A stretch of 17,020 bases of DNA, taken from Nitrososphaerota archaeon (lineage in GTDB: Archaea > Thermoproteota > Nitrososphaeria > Nitrososphaerales > Nitrosopumilaceae). Below the pieces are notes generated by a model. The model had not been told where the DNA came from. It searched no databases and saw nothing but the letters and a program-made list of their open reading frames with translations. Below are positions 1-7,099 of the stretch, piece after piece (positions within the stretch are counted from its first letter, which is position 1; each line of letters starts with the position of its first letter). A program made the translations under genes and the position numbers. Location of the stretch: assembly GCA_002698885.1 (NCBI GenBank), contig PAAH01000003.1:1-17020 (forward strand), read 5' to 3'.

Positions 1-94
1 CTGGTGTTGGTTCTGGTGTTGGTTCTGGTGTTGGTTCTGGTGTTGGTTCTGGTGTTGGTTCTGGTGTTGGTTCTGGTTCTGGTTCTGGTTCTGG
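1..94. repeat. Tandem 12-bp repeat coding for the Pro-Thr-Pro-Glu tail of FtsY
   Basis: Six perfect copies of the 12-mer CTGGTGTTGGTT occupy 1-72. Three copies of the 6-mer CTGGTT and a partial copy follow up to about 94. On the minus strand in the ftsY frame the 12-mer reads Pro-Thr-Pro-Glu and the 6-mer Pro-Glu. Both unit lengths are multiples of three, so copy-number changes would keep the frame. The array continues beyond the left edge. There are no spacers, so it is not a CRISPR. Confidence 0.95.
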
Positions 95-1018
95 TAAAGA
101 TGTAATATTTTCATGTTCTTCAAAAACATTTTTTAGAAATACATTTTTGTCAAACAAAGCAATGTCATCATATTCCTGACCTATACCAACATAAATTACA
201 GGTGTAGCAGTTACCCTTACAATTGATAGTGCTGCGCCACCACGTGCATCTGCATCGCTTTTAGTTAAAATTGAACCATCAAGTTTTACACGATTATGAA
301 ATTCTCTTGCTTGATTTACCGTATCATTTCCGGCAAGTGAATCACCAACAAAAATTTTTAAATCAGGTTGAACTACTTTCGTAATTTTTTCTATCTGTTC
401 CATCAAATTAGCACTGGTTTGCATTCTACCAGCTGTATCAACTAAAACACAGTCAATCTTATGTGATTTAGCATATAATACAGCGTCTTTAGATACTGCT
501 GCAGGATCAGAACCATAATTTTGAGCAATGATTTTTAGGTTTAATCTATTTGCATGCTCACGGATCTGTTCAATCGCACCAGCACGATAAGTATCAGCAG
601 CAGCAATAACAAGAGAGAACTTTGAATTTTTCAATAAATTAGCTATTTTTGCAAGAGTAGTAGTTTTTCCAGTTCCATTAATAACAACAAACACAATAAT
701 GTAAGGCTCCCCAGATTCTTTCTTAGATCTTATATTAGAAATTAAATCTATATTTCCAGCAGAAGAAAATGTTTCATCTATATATTGAACTAAACTTTTT
801 TTAATAAAATCCCCAATAGTCTTCTTTTCAACCTTTGTTCCAATTAGCTTTTCTTTAAGAGAATCTTTTATAGAATCAATTACCTCTGTTGCAACATCAG
901 ATTCTAATAAATTAATTTCTAATTCAAATAAAACATCCTCAATATCTTTTTCTTTAAGCTCTTTTTCACTAAATCCCTTTGATACATCAGAAAATGCTTT
1001 TTTTAGATTATCAAACAT
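1..1018 (-). CDS. ftsY: Signal recognition particle receptor FtsY, C-terminus cut by window edge
   Basis: SRP receptor GTPase that docks SRP-ribosome complexes at the membrane for co-translational insertion. Translation from the ATG at 1018 gives a helical N domain (about residues 1-95) and a G domain. The P-loop is INGTGKTTT (113-121), followed by the SRP-GTPase insertion segment AADTYRAGA, then DTAGR, TKSD (G4) and a closing GIGQEYDDIALFD motif. The family normally ends shortly after this point. Here the frame continues into SLPEPEPEPE and then a PTPE repeat up to the window edge, with 339 residues visible and no stop. The residue before the P-loop, usually Gly in GxNGxGKT, is Val112. The gene lies 3 nt downstream of prefoldin alpha, so the two are probably one transcript; this pairing is common in archaea. 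Identification is firm; the tail length is unknown. Confidence 0.95.
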   Translation of the reverse strand, partial: MFDNLKKAFSDVSKGFSEKELKEKDIEDVLFELEINLLESDVATEVIDSIKDSLKEKLIGTKVEKKTIGDFIKKSLVQYIDETFSSAGNIDLISNIRSKKESGEPYIIVFVVINGTGKTTTLAKIANLLKNSKFSLVIAAADTYRAGAIEQIREHANRLNLKIIAQNYGSDPAAVSKDAVLYAKSHKIDCVLVDTAGRMQTSANLMEQIEKITKVVQPDLKIFVGDSLAGNDTVNQAREFHNRVKLDGSILTKSDADARGGAALSIVRVTATPVIYVGIGQEYDDIALFDKNVFLKNVFEEHENITSLPEPEPEPEPTPEPTPEPTPEPTPEPTPEPTP

Positions 1019-1021
1019 AGT

Positions 1022-1444
1022 TTATTTTTGTGATTCTTGTGATTTTTGCATTATACTTTGCATTTGTTGTTTTCCAATCTCCAAATTATCAGATACTTGC
1101 TGTCTCTGTGAATTAACATTTTGTAGTGCAACTTCTAATTCTTTTAATCTAGATTCTAACCAATTAATCGCTGCATCCTGATCCTTTTCAATTGCCACAC
1201 CAGAACCAACATTGATTATAACTTTATCATTTGATTGGATTTTTGATTTTACATACACTCCCATTCCAATTGGAACTAAACCATCTGATTCAGTTTCTGT
1301 CTTGGTTCCATTAATGGAATGTATTGCAGAATTTGCTTCACGGATAATACTAATAATAGAATTCTGTTGTTGGGTTAATTGAGCAAAATGATTCTCAAGC
1401 ATCTGCATCTGTTGAATCAATTGTTGGGCTTGCTGTTCACTCAT
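1022..1444 (-). CDS. pfdA: Prefoldin subunit alpha
   Basis: Prefoldin alpha, 140 residues, the usual family size. Two alpha and four beta subunits form the jellyfish-shaped cytosolic chaperone that hands unfolded proteins to the thermosome. The sequence shows the expected pattern: an N-terminal Gln-rich coiled-coil helix (about 1-45), a central beta-hairpin region with GLVPIGMGVYVKSKI and VIINVGSGVAIEK (about 54-88), and a C-terminal Gln/Lys-rich coiled coil (about 90-140). The ATG start at 1444 is preceded by a TATA-like box 21-28 nt upstream, so the mRNA is probably leaderless. The stop lies 3 nt before the ftsY ATG. The ribosomal LX gene often found upstream in archaea is absent; superoxide dismutase is there instead. 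Confidence 0.93.
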   Translation of the reverse strand: MSEQQAQQLIQQMQMLENHFAQLTQQQNSIISIIREANSAIHSINGTKTETESDGLVPIGMGVYVKSKIQSNDKVIINVGSGVAIEKDQDAAINWLESRLKELEVALQNVNSQRQQVSDNLEIGKQQMQSIMQKSQESQK

Positions 1445-1464
1445 ATATGTAAAATTGTATGACG

Positions 1465-1472
1465 GTATAAAA
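1465..1472 (-). promoter_or_regulatory. Candidate TATA box of pfdA-ftsY
   Basis: On the minus strand the box reads TTTTATAC, centred about 25 nt upstream of the pfdA ATG. This implies a transcription start at or next to the start codon (leaderless). Inferred from position and composition only. Confidence 0.5.
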
Positions 1473-1477
1473 ATTAA

Positions 1478-1500
1478 AGTTTTGAAAAGAAAAAGAGAAT
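1478..1500 (-). terminator. Pyrimidine-rich tract after superoxide dismutase
   Basis: Immediately after the SOD stop the minus strand carries a T-rich tract (TCTCTTTTTCTTTTC near 1484-1498). Archaeal RNA polymerase commonly terminates at oligo-T without a hairpin, and the pfdA promoter follows directly. This is a plausible terminator only; no stem is seen. Confidence 0.4.
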
Positions 1501-1506
1501 AGTGAA

Positions 1507-2127
1507 TTACTTGGCTTTTGAAAGTCGATCATCCACTTCGTCCCAATTGACAACATTCCACCATGCGGATATGTAATCAGGGCGTTTGTTTTGATACTTG
1601 AGATAATATGCATGCTCCCAAACATCTAGACCCAATAAAGGAATAAGACCTTCAGTTCTAGGACTAGTTTGGTTTGGCATTGCTTTGTATTCAACATTAC
1701 CAGTTGATGGATTATATACGAGCCATCCCCATCCGCTTCCTTGTATTGGAGCTGTTTTGCTTGAGAATTGTTCTTTAAATTCAGCAAAAGATCCAAAGGA
1801 AGAGTTGATAGCATCTGCTAATGCTCCACCTGGTTCACCACCGCCATTTGGTTTCATATTATTCCAAAATAGCTTATGGTTATCGTATCCACCACCATTG
1901 AAATTAATTGCACCTCTAACATCTTCAGGTACATCATTGATGTTTGATAAAATATCAATGATGTCTTTGCTTTGTAATTCTGGACTGAGTTTTTCCAAAG
2001 CACCATTCATAGTGTCAGTATATTTCTGATGATGCTTGGTATGATGAATTTCCATTGTTTGAGCATCGATATGAGGCTCTAGTGCGTCATATGCATAAGG
2101 CATCTCAGGAAGTGTGTATTTTCCCAT
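1507..2127 (-). CDS. sod: Superoxide dismutase, Fe/Mn family, Mn-type signature
   Basis: Converts superoxide to oxygen and hydrogen peroxide in the cytosol; 206 residues, normal length. Metal ligands can be placed by family motifs: His28 in MEIHHTKHH, His84 in DNHKLFW, and Asp168 and His172 in DVWEHAYY. The second-sphere residue helps predict the metal. Fe enzymes have Gln four residues before the second His ligand; here that position is Gly80, while Gln153 in the C-terminal half (PNQTSP) matches Mn or cambialistic enzymes. Metal preference is therefore inferred as Mn. The gene stands alone upstream of pfdA, with a T-rich tract between, and is divergent from the subtilase gene. ATG start at 2127. 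Confidence 0.95.
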   Translation of the reverse strand: MGKYTLPEMPYAYDALEPHIDAQTMEIHHTKHHQKYTDTMNGALEKLSPELQSKDIIDILSNINDVPEDVRGAINFNGGGYDNHKLFWNNMKPNGGGEPGGALADAINSSFGSFAEFKEQFSSKTAPIQGSGWGWLVYNPSTGNVEYKAMPNQTSPRTEGLIPLLGLDVWEHAYYLKYQNKRPDYISAWWNVVNWDEVDDRLSKAK

Positions 2128-2148
2128 AAGAAGTCATTTACAGAATAC

Positions 2149-2156
2149 AATTTATT
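2149..2156 (-). promoter_or_regulatory. Candidate TATA box of sod
   Basis: AATAAATT on the minus strand, centred about 25-26 nt upstream of the sod ATG, consistent with a leaderless mRNA. It lies in the 72-bp divergent interval shared with the subtilase gene. A weak TAATTTTA at 2171-2178 sits about 26 nt before the subtilase ATG on the plus strand. Confidence 0.4.
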
Positions 2157-2199
2157 GTTTTACAAGGAAGTAATTTTAGATATTAAATTGATTAGAAGT

Positions 2200-4230
2200 A
2201 TGTGGCAAAAAAGTATCATTTTTTCGTGTTTTACTCTAGTATTTGTTGTATTATTCATGAATTCCATAAATGATGATATCACGTTTGAACTGTTTTTAGA
2301 AAACAGTAGACCGCATATAGGTGCAGAATATCCATCTAGTATTGGTATTAACGGAGAAGGAATAAAAATTGCTGTGATAGATACTGGTGTTAATTTTGAA
2401 CATCCAGATCTTTTAGGGATTGGAGATGAACAGAAAATTTTAGCAGGTTATGATTTTATAGAAAATGATAGTACACCTCAAGATACTAGTGGACACGGAA
2501 CACAAGTAGCAGGAATAATTGCAGCTGACGGTGAAATTAATGGTATAGCACCAAAATCAAAGATTTTAGCTTATAGAGTTTCAGAAGATGGTGAAGCAGT
2601 TTCTTCAGATTTGATAATTAAAGCAATAAAACAAGCAATAATTGATGAAGCAGACATAATTAACATTAGTTTAGGTGTTGATGTAATACACAATGATATT
2701 GATCATGCTGTGAATGAAGCAGTAGATAGTGGTGTGATAGTTGTTGTTGCAGCAGGAAACAGTGGGCCTGATGAAAAAACTATTGGTAGTCCAGGAGCAA
2801 ATCCAAATGCAATTACAGTTGGTGCTACATATAATGATACTGGCTCTAGTATTGTTTCAACATTAGAAGTAGAGGGAAAACAATTTCAGGTTTTACCTAT
2901 GTTAGGAACAGAAGTAATTTCTAAAAAAATTGCTGCAGAAATTCAATTTGGTGAGTTTGGTAGAGAGAAAGACTTGAAAAAGATCAATGCAGCGGATAAA
3001 ATCATTCTGGTTGAAAGGGGAGGAGAAACTGAGGATGAAGTAGTATTCTTTTCAGAAAAAGAAAGAGTTGCAGCGATTAATAATGCACAAGCCATTATTG
3101 TTTATAATAATGAACCAGGGATATTTTATGGCGAATTAATTCATGAAAACATTCCAGAAAATTATGTTCCAAAAATTCCAGCATTGTCTATAACTTTAGA
3201 AGATGGTCTTATTCTCAAACAAATGTTAGAAAATAAAACGGTAGGAACCATTGATGTATTTAACCATCCAGATTTTGTTGCAATGTTTAGTTCAAGAGGT
3301 CCTGTTTCAGAATTTTATGATAAACCAGATTTAGTTGCACCTGGAGTTTTTGTTGAAACAACTTCTTTGGGTGATACATATAGTATCACTAGTGGAACCA
3401 GTTACGCTGCACCACATGTGTCTGGTGCAATTGCACTGTTACTAAGTAAAAACCCTGATTTAACACATCAAGAAATTAAATCAAAACTAATCACTACATC
3501 TGAATTAGTTACTGATCCGTATGGTAATGAATTTCCAATGGATGTAGGTGGTACAGGTAGAATTAATATTGAAAAGGCATTCAATTCAGAACTGATAATA
3601 TTACCACCAAGTTTAAGGTTTAATTTATCTACGGAAAAAAATATACAGACTAAAGATATACAGTTTGAATTCAATGGATTAAATGATCAGATACAAATTG
3701 AATTTTCTGATTTTACTAATGTAAATTTTGATTATAATTTAGAAGGAGGCACACTACGTGTTACCTCAAATCTAATATCTAATCAAATTGGTGAATTTGA
3801 AGGGAGGTTATTCATTACACACGAACAAATTTCACATCAAGTTCCTATTCATATTAGAGTCACAGAGGCAACAATAAACACTATTGAAGAAGATGGAAAA
3901 TTATTTTTTGAAATTATAAATCCTGTAGAATGGTCATATGTCAAAATTACCGCAATTAACATGGAGACATTAGAAAAAAATTCAGTTTCATTTTCTCCTG
4001 AAAACAATCAATCATTGAGTATTTACCAACCTGGAAATTATTGGATTGAGGCAAATATAACCACTGAAAAAAACACATTCGATGTTTATGATACTATTTT
4101 TATTGATTCGTATTTAGAGAGTAACAATCCAACTCTTTCTATTTTTGATAATCTTGAACGACCTATACTTATCATGATGGTGATAATTTGTGTTGTAGCA
4201 ATATTTACTGCTAAAACTATAAAAAACTAA
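2200..4230 (+). CDS. Membrane-anchored subtilisin-like serine protease with PA-type insertion
   Basis: Peptidase of the subtilase (S8) family, probably acting outside the cell. The ATG at 2200 gives 676 residues; a TTG at 2155 would add 15 but lacks support. In ATG numbering the catalytic residues are Asp61 (VIDTG), His99 (SGHGT), the oxyanion Asn187 (GNSGP) and Ser401 (SGTSYAAP). An insertion between Asn and Ser (about 225-355) resembles a protease-associated domain. A beta-rich region (about 475-560) follows. An N-terminal hydrophobic stretch (about 5-20) can act as signal or anchor, and a C-terminal membrane helix (about 653-671) precedes a short basic tail. Only about 40 residues separate the signal from the catalytic domain, too few for the usual I9 propeptide. 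Divergent from sod; overlaps pckA tail to tail by 4 nt. Substrate unknown. Confidence 0.9.
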   Translation: MWQKSIIFSCFTLVFVVLFMNSINDDITFELFLENSRPHIGAEYPSSIGINGEGIKIAVIDTGVNFEHPDLLGIGDEQKILAGYDFIENDSTPQDTSGHGTQVAGIIAADGEINGIAPKSKILAYRVSEDGEAVSSDLIIKAIKQAIIDEADIINISLGVDVIHNDIDHAVNEAVDSGVIVVVAAGNSGPDEKTIGSPGANPNAITVGATYNDTGSSIVSTLEVEGKQFQVLPMLGTEVISKKIAAEIQFGEFGREKDLKKINAADKIILVERGGETEDEVVFFSEKERVAAINNAQAIIVYNNEPGIFYGELIHENIPENYVPKIPALSITLEDGLILKQMLENKTVGTIDVFNHPDFVAMFSSRGPVSEFYDKPDLVAPGVFVETTSLGDTYSITSGTSYAAPHVSGAIALLLSKNPDLTHQEIKSKLITTSELVTDPYGNEFPMDVGGTGRINIEKAFNSELIILPPSLRFNLSTEKNIQTKDIQFEFNGLNDQIQIEFSDFTNVNFDYNLEGGTLRVTSNLISNQIGEFEGRLFITHEQISHQVPIHIRVTEATINTIEEDGKLFFEIINPVEWSYVKITAINMETLEKNSVSFSPENNQSLSIYQPGNYWIEANITTEKNTFDVYDTIFIDSYLESNNPTLSIFDNLERPILIMMVIICVVAIFTAKTIKN

Positions 4231-5840
4231 GATGTGTTTGGTCCAGATCTACGTATTTCGTCAGATACATTGTTGAACTTGCTAAAGTTTTCTACAAACA
4301 TCTGTGCCAATTTATTTGCTGAGAGATCGTAAGAATCTTTATCAATCCAGGTATTTTTTGGATCCAAAATATCTGATGGGACGTTAGGACATTCTAATGG
4401 TACATCAAGATTAAAACGTTCATCATGCCTAAATTTGACAATATCAAATGCACCAGATAAAGCAGCAGTAACCATTGCTCTACTGTATTTTATGCTAATT
4501 CGTTTTCCAACTCCATATGGACCACCTGACCAGCCAGTATTAATTAAATAAACAGCCACATTATGCTTTGAAATTTTTTCACCTAACATTTTAGCATAAA
4601 CAGATGCAGATCTTGGCATGAACGGAGAACCAAAACATTCTGAAAATGTTGCTTTTGGTTCTTTTATTCCTCTTTCAGTTCCAGCTAGTTTACTTGTATA
4701 ACCTGACATAAAATGAAACATTGCACTTTCCTTTGTTAATTTTGATACTGGTGGTAAAACACCTAATGCATCAGCAGTCAAAAATATAATTATTTTGGGA
4801 CTAATTCCTACGCTTGGGATCACTGCACCAGGTATGTAATCAAGTGGATAAGCTGCTCTAGTATTTTCTGTTAGACTACCATCGTTGAAATCAGGTTTTA
4901 ATGATTCCTTATCAACTACAACGTTTTCAAGTACAGCACCAGATTTTACTGCATTCCAAATTTGAGGTTCAGATTCTTCATTTAGATTAATACATTTTGC
5001 ATAACACCCACCTTCAAAATTAAAAATTCCATTGTCAGACCATCCGTGCTCATCATCCCCAATTAACATTCTTTGAGGATCTGCAGATAAGCTAGTTTTT
5101 CCTGTTCCAGATAAACCAAAAAATAATGCCGTACTACCATCCTGTCCTACATTAGCTGAACAATGCATGGGGAAAATGCCTTGTGATGGCATAAGATAGT
5201 TCATAACTGAAAACATTGATTTTTTCATTTCACCAGCATAATTTGTTGCTCCAATTAGAACAATTCTTTTTGATAAATTAATTAGTATGAATGCATTAGT
5301 TCTAGTTCCATCAATTTCAGGTATTGCTTCAAAATCGTTTAAACATAAAATAGTAAATTCGGGAATATGTGTATCTAATTCTGCGGCAGATGGTCTAACA
5401 AATAATTGCTTACAAAATAGATTCTGCCACGCATGATCATTAAACACTCGTATTGGTAACCTGTTTGTACTATCAGCACCAACAAATCCATCAAATACAT
5501 AAAGTTCTTTTCCTTCAGCATGCTTTTTCATTTTTTCAAAAATCTGATTAAATTTTTCAGATGGAAATTGACGATTAACATTCCCCCAATCAACTGTTTC
5601 ATGTGTCTCATCGTCAAAAATTATGTATCTATCTTGAGGCGAACGACCAGTATACTTTCCAGTTTTGACTGATAAGGAACCAGTAGATGTTAAAATACCC
5701 TCATTTCTTTCTGAGGAATGTTCAATTAATTTTTCAACAGGTAGATTTCTATGAATTTTTTCAGTATTAATTCCAAACTCCTTTAATTGTAAAAGAAATT
5801 TAGGATCAAGTGAAGATTCAGACAAGATCCCTAACCCCAC
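4227..5840 (-). CDS. pckA: Phosphoenolpyruvate carboxykinase (ATP)
   Basis: Interconverts oxaloacetate plus ATP with phosphoenolpyruvate, CO2 and ADP, linking C4 acids to gluconeogenesis; 537 residues, the normal length of the ATP-dependent family. Motifs: substrate Arg66 in TGRSPQD; metal and substrate residues in NYAGEMKKSMF (200-210), including the Lys pair 206-207; His226 in MHCSAN; kinase-1a P-loop GLSGTGKTS (242-250); kinase-2 region GDDEHGW (261-267); and NTRAAYPL. All key residues appear intact. The start is GTG at 5840, preceded by an AT-rich TATA-like tract about 30 nt upstream; the N-terminus is the least certain part. Many archaea use the GTP enzyme, so the bacterial-like ATP type is notable. 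In an autotroph with a dicarboxylate-producing cycle it would feed biosynthesis (inference). Overlaps the subtilase stop. Confidence 0.96.
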   Translation of the reverse strand: MGLGILSESSLDPKFLLQLKEFGINTEKIHRNLPVEKLIEHSSERNEGILTSTGSLSVKTGKYTGRSPQDRYIIFDDETHETVDWGNVNRQFPSEKFNQIFEKMKKHAEGKELYVFDGFVGADSTNRLPIRVFNDHAWQNLFCKQLFVRPSAAELDTHIPEFTILCLNDFEAIPEIDGTRTNAFILINLSKRIVLIGATNYAGEMKKSMFSVMNYLMPSQGIFPMHCSANVGQDGSTALFFGLSGTGKTSLSADPQRMLIGDDEHGWSDNGIFNFEGGCYAKCINLNEESEPQIWNAVKSGAVLENVVVDKESLKPDFNDGSLTENTRAAYPLDYIPGAVIPSVGISPKIIIFLTADALGVLPPVSKLTKESAMFHFMSGYTSKLAGTERGIKEPKATFSECFGSPFMPRSASVYAKMLGEKISKHNVAVYLINTGWSGGPYGVGKRISIKYSRAMVTAALSGAFDIVKFRHDERFNLDVPLECPNVPSDILDPKNTWIDKDSYDLSANKLAQMFVENFSKFNNVSDEIRRSGPNTS

Positions 5841-5866
5841 AATAAAAAATTCTAGTTCTTACCAAG

Positions 5867-5874
5867 ATTTTTAA
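5867..5874 (-). promoter_or_regulatory. Candidate TATA box of pckA
   Basis: An A/T-only tract on the minus strand (TTTTTAAAAA) is centred about 30 nt upstream of the GTG start. It supports a very short leader or none. The region is uniformly AT-rich, so the placement is approximate. Confidence 0.35.
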
Positions 5875-5931
5875 AAAAAATCAATTCACTTTTATCTCTT
5901 TCTAGAAATTGAAATATGGCTTAGATACGTA

Positions 5932-5939
5932 TTTATGTA
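5932..5939 (+). promoter_or_regulatory. Candidate TATA box of rpl32e-rpl19e
   Basis: TTTATGTA centred about 24 nt upstream of the ATG at 5960. Together with homology this supports starting L32e at 5960 rather than at the TTG at 5909; the TTG would place this box inside the coding region. Confidence 0.4.
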
Positions 5940-5959
5940 AAAATTCAAGTCTAAATTCC

Positions 5960-6358
5960 ATGCCAATTAACAAAGATAAACTAGAAATCAGAAAACAGGT
6001 ATCGGAGAATAGACCAAAATTCATTCGTCCTGAGAGCTGGCGCTATAAAAGATTGGAGACAAATTGGAGAAAACCAAAAGGAGTTGATAATCACCAAAGA
6101 AAACAAAAAAGTCGTGGTCGTCCAGGATTAGTTAAAATTGGATACGGAACACCAACTATTGCAAAAGGATTACATCCATCAGGTTATACAGATAATTTAG
6201 TTCATACAATTAACGATTTAGAAAATCTGAATCCAAAACAAGATGGAATTAGATTTGGTCATAGTGTAGGTACTAAAAAAAGAAATGAATTAATGAAAGT
6301 TATTTTAGAAAAAAAATTTAAAATATTCAATGCAAGAGTGAGTCAAAATGCCAGTTAA
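5960..6358 (+). CDS. rpl32e: 50S ribosomal protein L32e
   Basis: Archaeal/eukaryotic large-subunit protein L32e. From the ATG at 5960 it has 132 residues, the usual archaeal size. It is strongly basic, with the family-typical core: RPKFIRPESWRYKRL, then WRKPKGVDNHQRKQKSRGRP, then GYGTPTIAKGLHPSGY, and a C-terminal GTKKRNELMK. A TTG at 5909 in frame would add 17 residues with no resemblance to the family. The 3' end overlaps the rpl19e start by 11 nt, so the two are translationally linked. In most archaea L32e and L19e sit between L6 and L18 in the spc operon; neither neighbour is present here. Confidence 0.95.
   Translation: MPINKDKLEIRKQVSENRPKFIRPESWRYKRLETNWRKPKGVDNHQRKQKSRGRPGLVKIGYGTPTIAKGLHPSGYTDNLVHTINDLENLNPKQDGIRFGHSVGTKKRNELMKVILEKKFKIFNARVSQNAS
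6336..6342 (+). promoter_or_regulatory. Ribosome binding site of rpl19e inside rpl32e
   Basis: GAGTGAG lies 5 nt before the rpl19e ATG, within the last codons of rpl32e. The same heptamer precedes the spt5 ATG at 8110. It contains GTGA, complementary to UCAC near the archaeal 16S 3' end. It supports re-initiation on the shared mRNA. Confidence 0.5.
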
Positions 6359-6803
6359 TTTACACGCAAAAAAACAACTTGTATCTAGAATTGTAGGAGT
6401 TGGTGTGCATAGAGTACGATTTGATTCTGACCATCTTGATGATATTGCAGATGCAATCACTAGAGATGATATTAGAAGTTTAATTACTGCCAACACGATT
6501 ACAATCAAATCATTTACAGGAACATCAAGAGGTAGAGCCAAAACAAAGAAAGCTCAAAAATCAAAACGTGGAGCAACACAAGGTTCAAAGAAAGGAAGAA
6601 AAGGAGCTAGAGTTGGCAAGAAAACAGTATATGTAAACAAAGTTAGAGCTTTACGATATATTTTACGAATTGCAAAGGATAGGAAAGAAATTACAAATGA
6701 TGTTTTTAAAGCAGTTTATAAAAAAATTAATGGAAACACAATAAGAAACAAAGCACATCTACGAACAGTAATTGCAGAAGTGAAAGATACTCAAGAATCT
6801 TAA
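6348..6803 (+). CDS. rpl19e: 50S ribosomal protein L19e
   Basis: Large-subunit protein L19e, 151 residues, standard for archaea. The N-terminal half carries the typical core (NLHAKKQLVSRIVGVG, then RVRFD). A very basic linker follows (SRGRAKTKKAQKSKRGATQG, then SKKGRKGARVGKK), and then a helical C-terminal region (KVRALRYILRIAKDRKEIT to LRTVIAEVK). The ATG at 6348 is in a different frame from rpl32e and overlaps its end by 11 nt, with a Shine-Dalgarno-like GAGTGAG 5 nt upstream. The stop TAA shares the palindrome TTAA with the stop of the convergent alkyltransferase gene. Confidence 0.95.
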   Translation: MPVNLHAKKQLVSRIVGVGVHRVRFDSDHLDDIADAITRDDIRSLITANTITIKSFTGTSRGRAKTKKAQKSKRGATQGSKKGRKGARVGKKTVYVNKVRALRYILRIAKDRKEITNDVFKAVYKKINGNTIRNKAHLRTVIAEVKDTQES

Positions 6804-7099
6804 AATTTAAATTTTATTTTTTCAAAGTTTATAATTTTATTTTTATCAGTTTTTATACCTTCATTCAACAAAAGATTTTTCTTAATGTCTATGCCAAAAG
6901 CATAACCACCTACATCACCATCAGATCTAACAACTCTATGACATGGTATTATAACAGGAAATGGATTATTCTTCATTATTCTACCAATCAAACGTTGACC
7001 ATTCTGTAGATCAATTGCCTTTGCTAGATCTCCATATGTGATTATATGTCCTTTAGGAACCTGTAAAAGTTTTTTATAAACAAGCTGTTCAATCTTCAG
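6800..7099 (-). CDS. Single-domain O6-alkylguanine-DNA alkyltransferase-like protein, probable CTG start
   Basis: C-terminal, DNA-binding domain of the Ogt/MGMT family, which removes alkyl groups from O6 of guanine by transfer to a cysteine. The frame is open from a stop at 7112-7114. In numbering from a CTG at 7099 (99 residues) it has VPKGHIITYGDLAKAI (14-29), the arginine-finger region QRLIGRIMKNNP (35-46), the active-site PCHRV with Cys53, and GGYAFG (64-69). No ATG or GTG exists; the only TTG (6991) falls inside the helix carrying the Arg finger and would remove the first third of the domain. A strong GAGGTGA lies 7 nt before the CTG, which overlaps the dtdA stop as CTGA. The usual N-terminal RNase H-like domain is absent. 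Cys53 makes real alkyl transfer possible, but a sensor role like the ATL proteins cannot be excluded. Confidence 0.82.
   Translation of the reverse strand: MKIEQLVYKKLLQVPKGHIITYGDLAKAIDLQNGQRLIGRIMKNNPFPVIIPCHRVVRSDGDVGGYAFGIDIKKNLLLNEGIKTDKNKIINFEKIKFKF

Noticed and set aside
1..94. Possible CRISPR or minisatellite outside genes
   Set aside because: The 12-bp units are contiguous without spacers and are in frame with ftsY on the minus strand, so they are coding repeats.
1685..2029. A 114-codon open frame antisense to sod
   Set aside because: It mirrors the conserved SOD coding sequence and has no independent signal.
2155..2199. TTG start that would extend the subtilase by 15 residues
   Set aside because: The added residues precede the basic-plus-hydrophobic N-terminus that fits a signal/anchor starting at ATG 2200, and the extension overlaps the likely sod promoter.
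5909..5959. TTG start extending L32e by 17 residues
   Set aside because: The extra residues do not resemble the family, and a TATA-like box for ATG 5960 lies within them.
6305..6541. A hydrophobic 78-codon frame antisense to rpl32e/rpl19e
   Set aside because: The apparent membrane segment is the antisense of basic ribosomal-protein codons; no promoter or ribosome binding site is seen.
6800..6991. Alkyltransferase gene starting at TTG 6991 (63 residues)
   Set aside because: The homology clearly continues upstream (VPKGHIITYGDLAKAI), so this start would cut the domain; the CTG at 7099 fits better.
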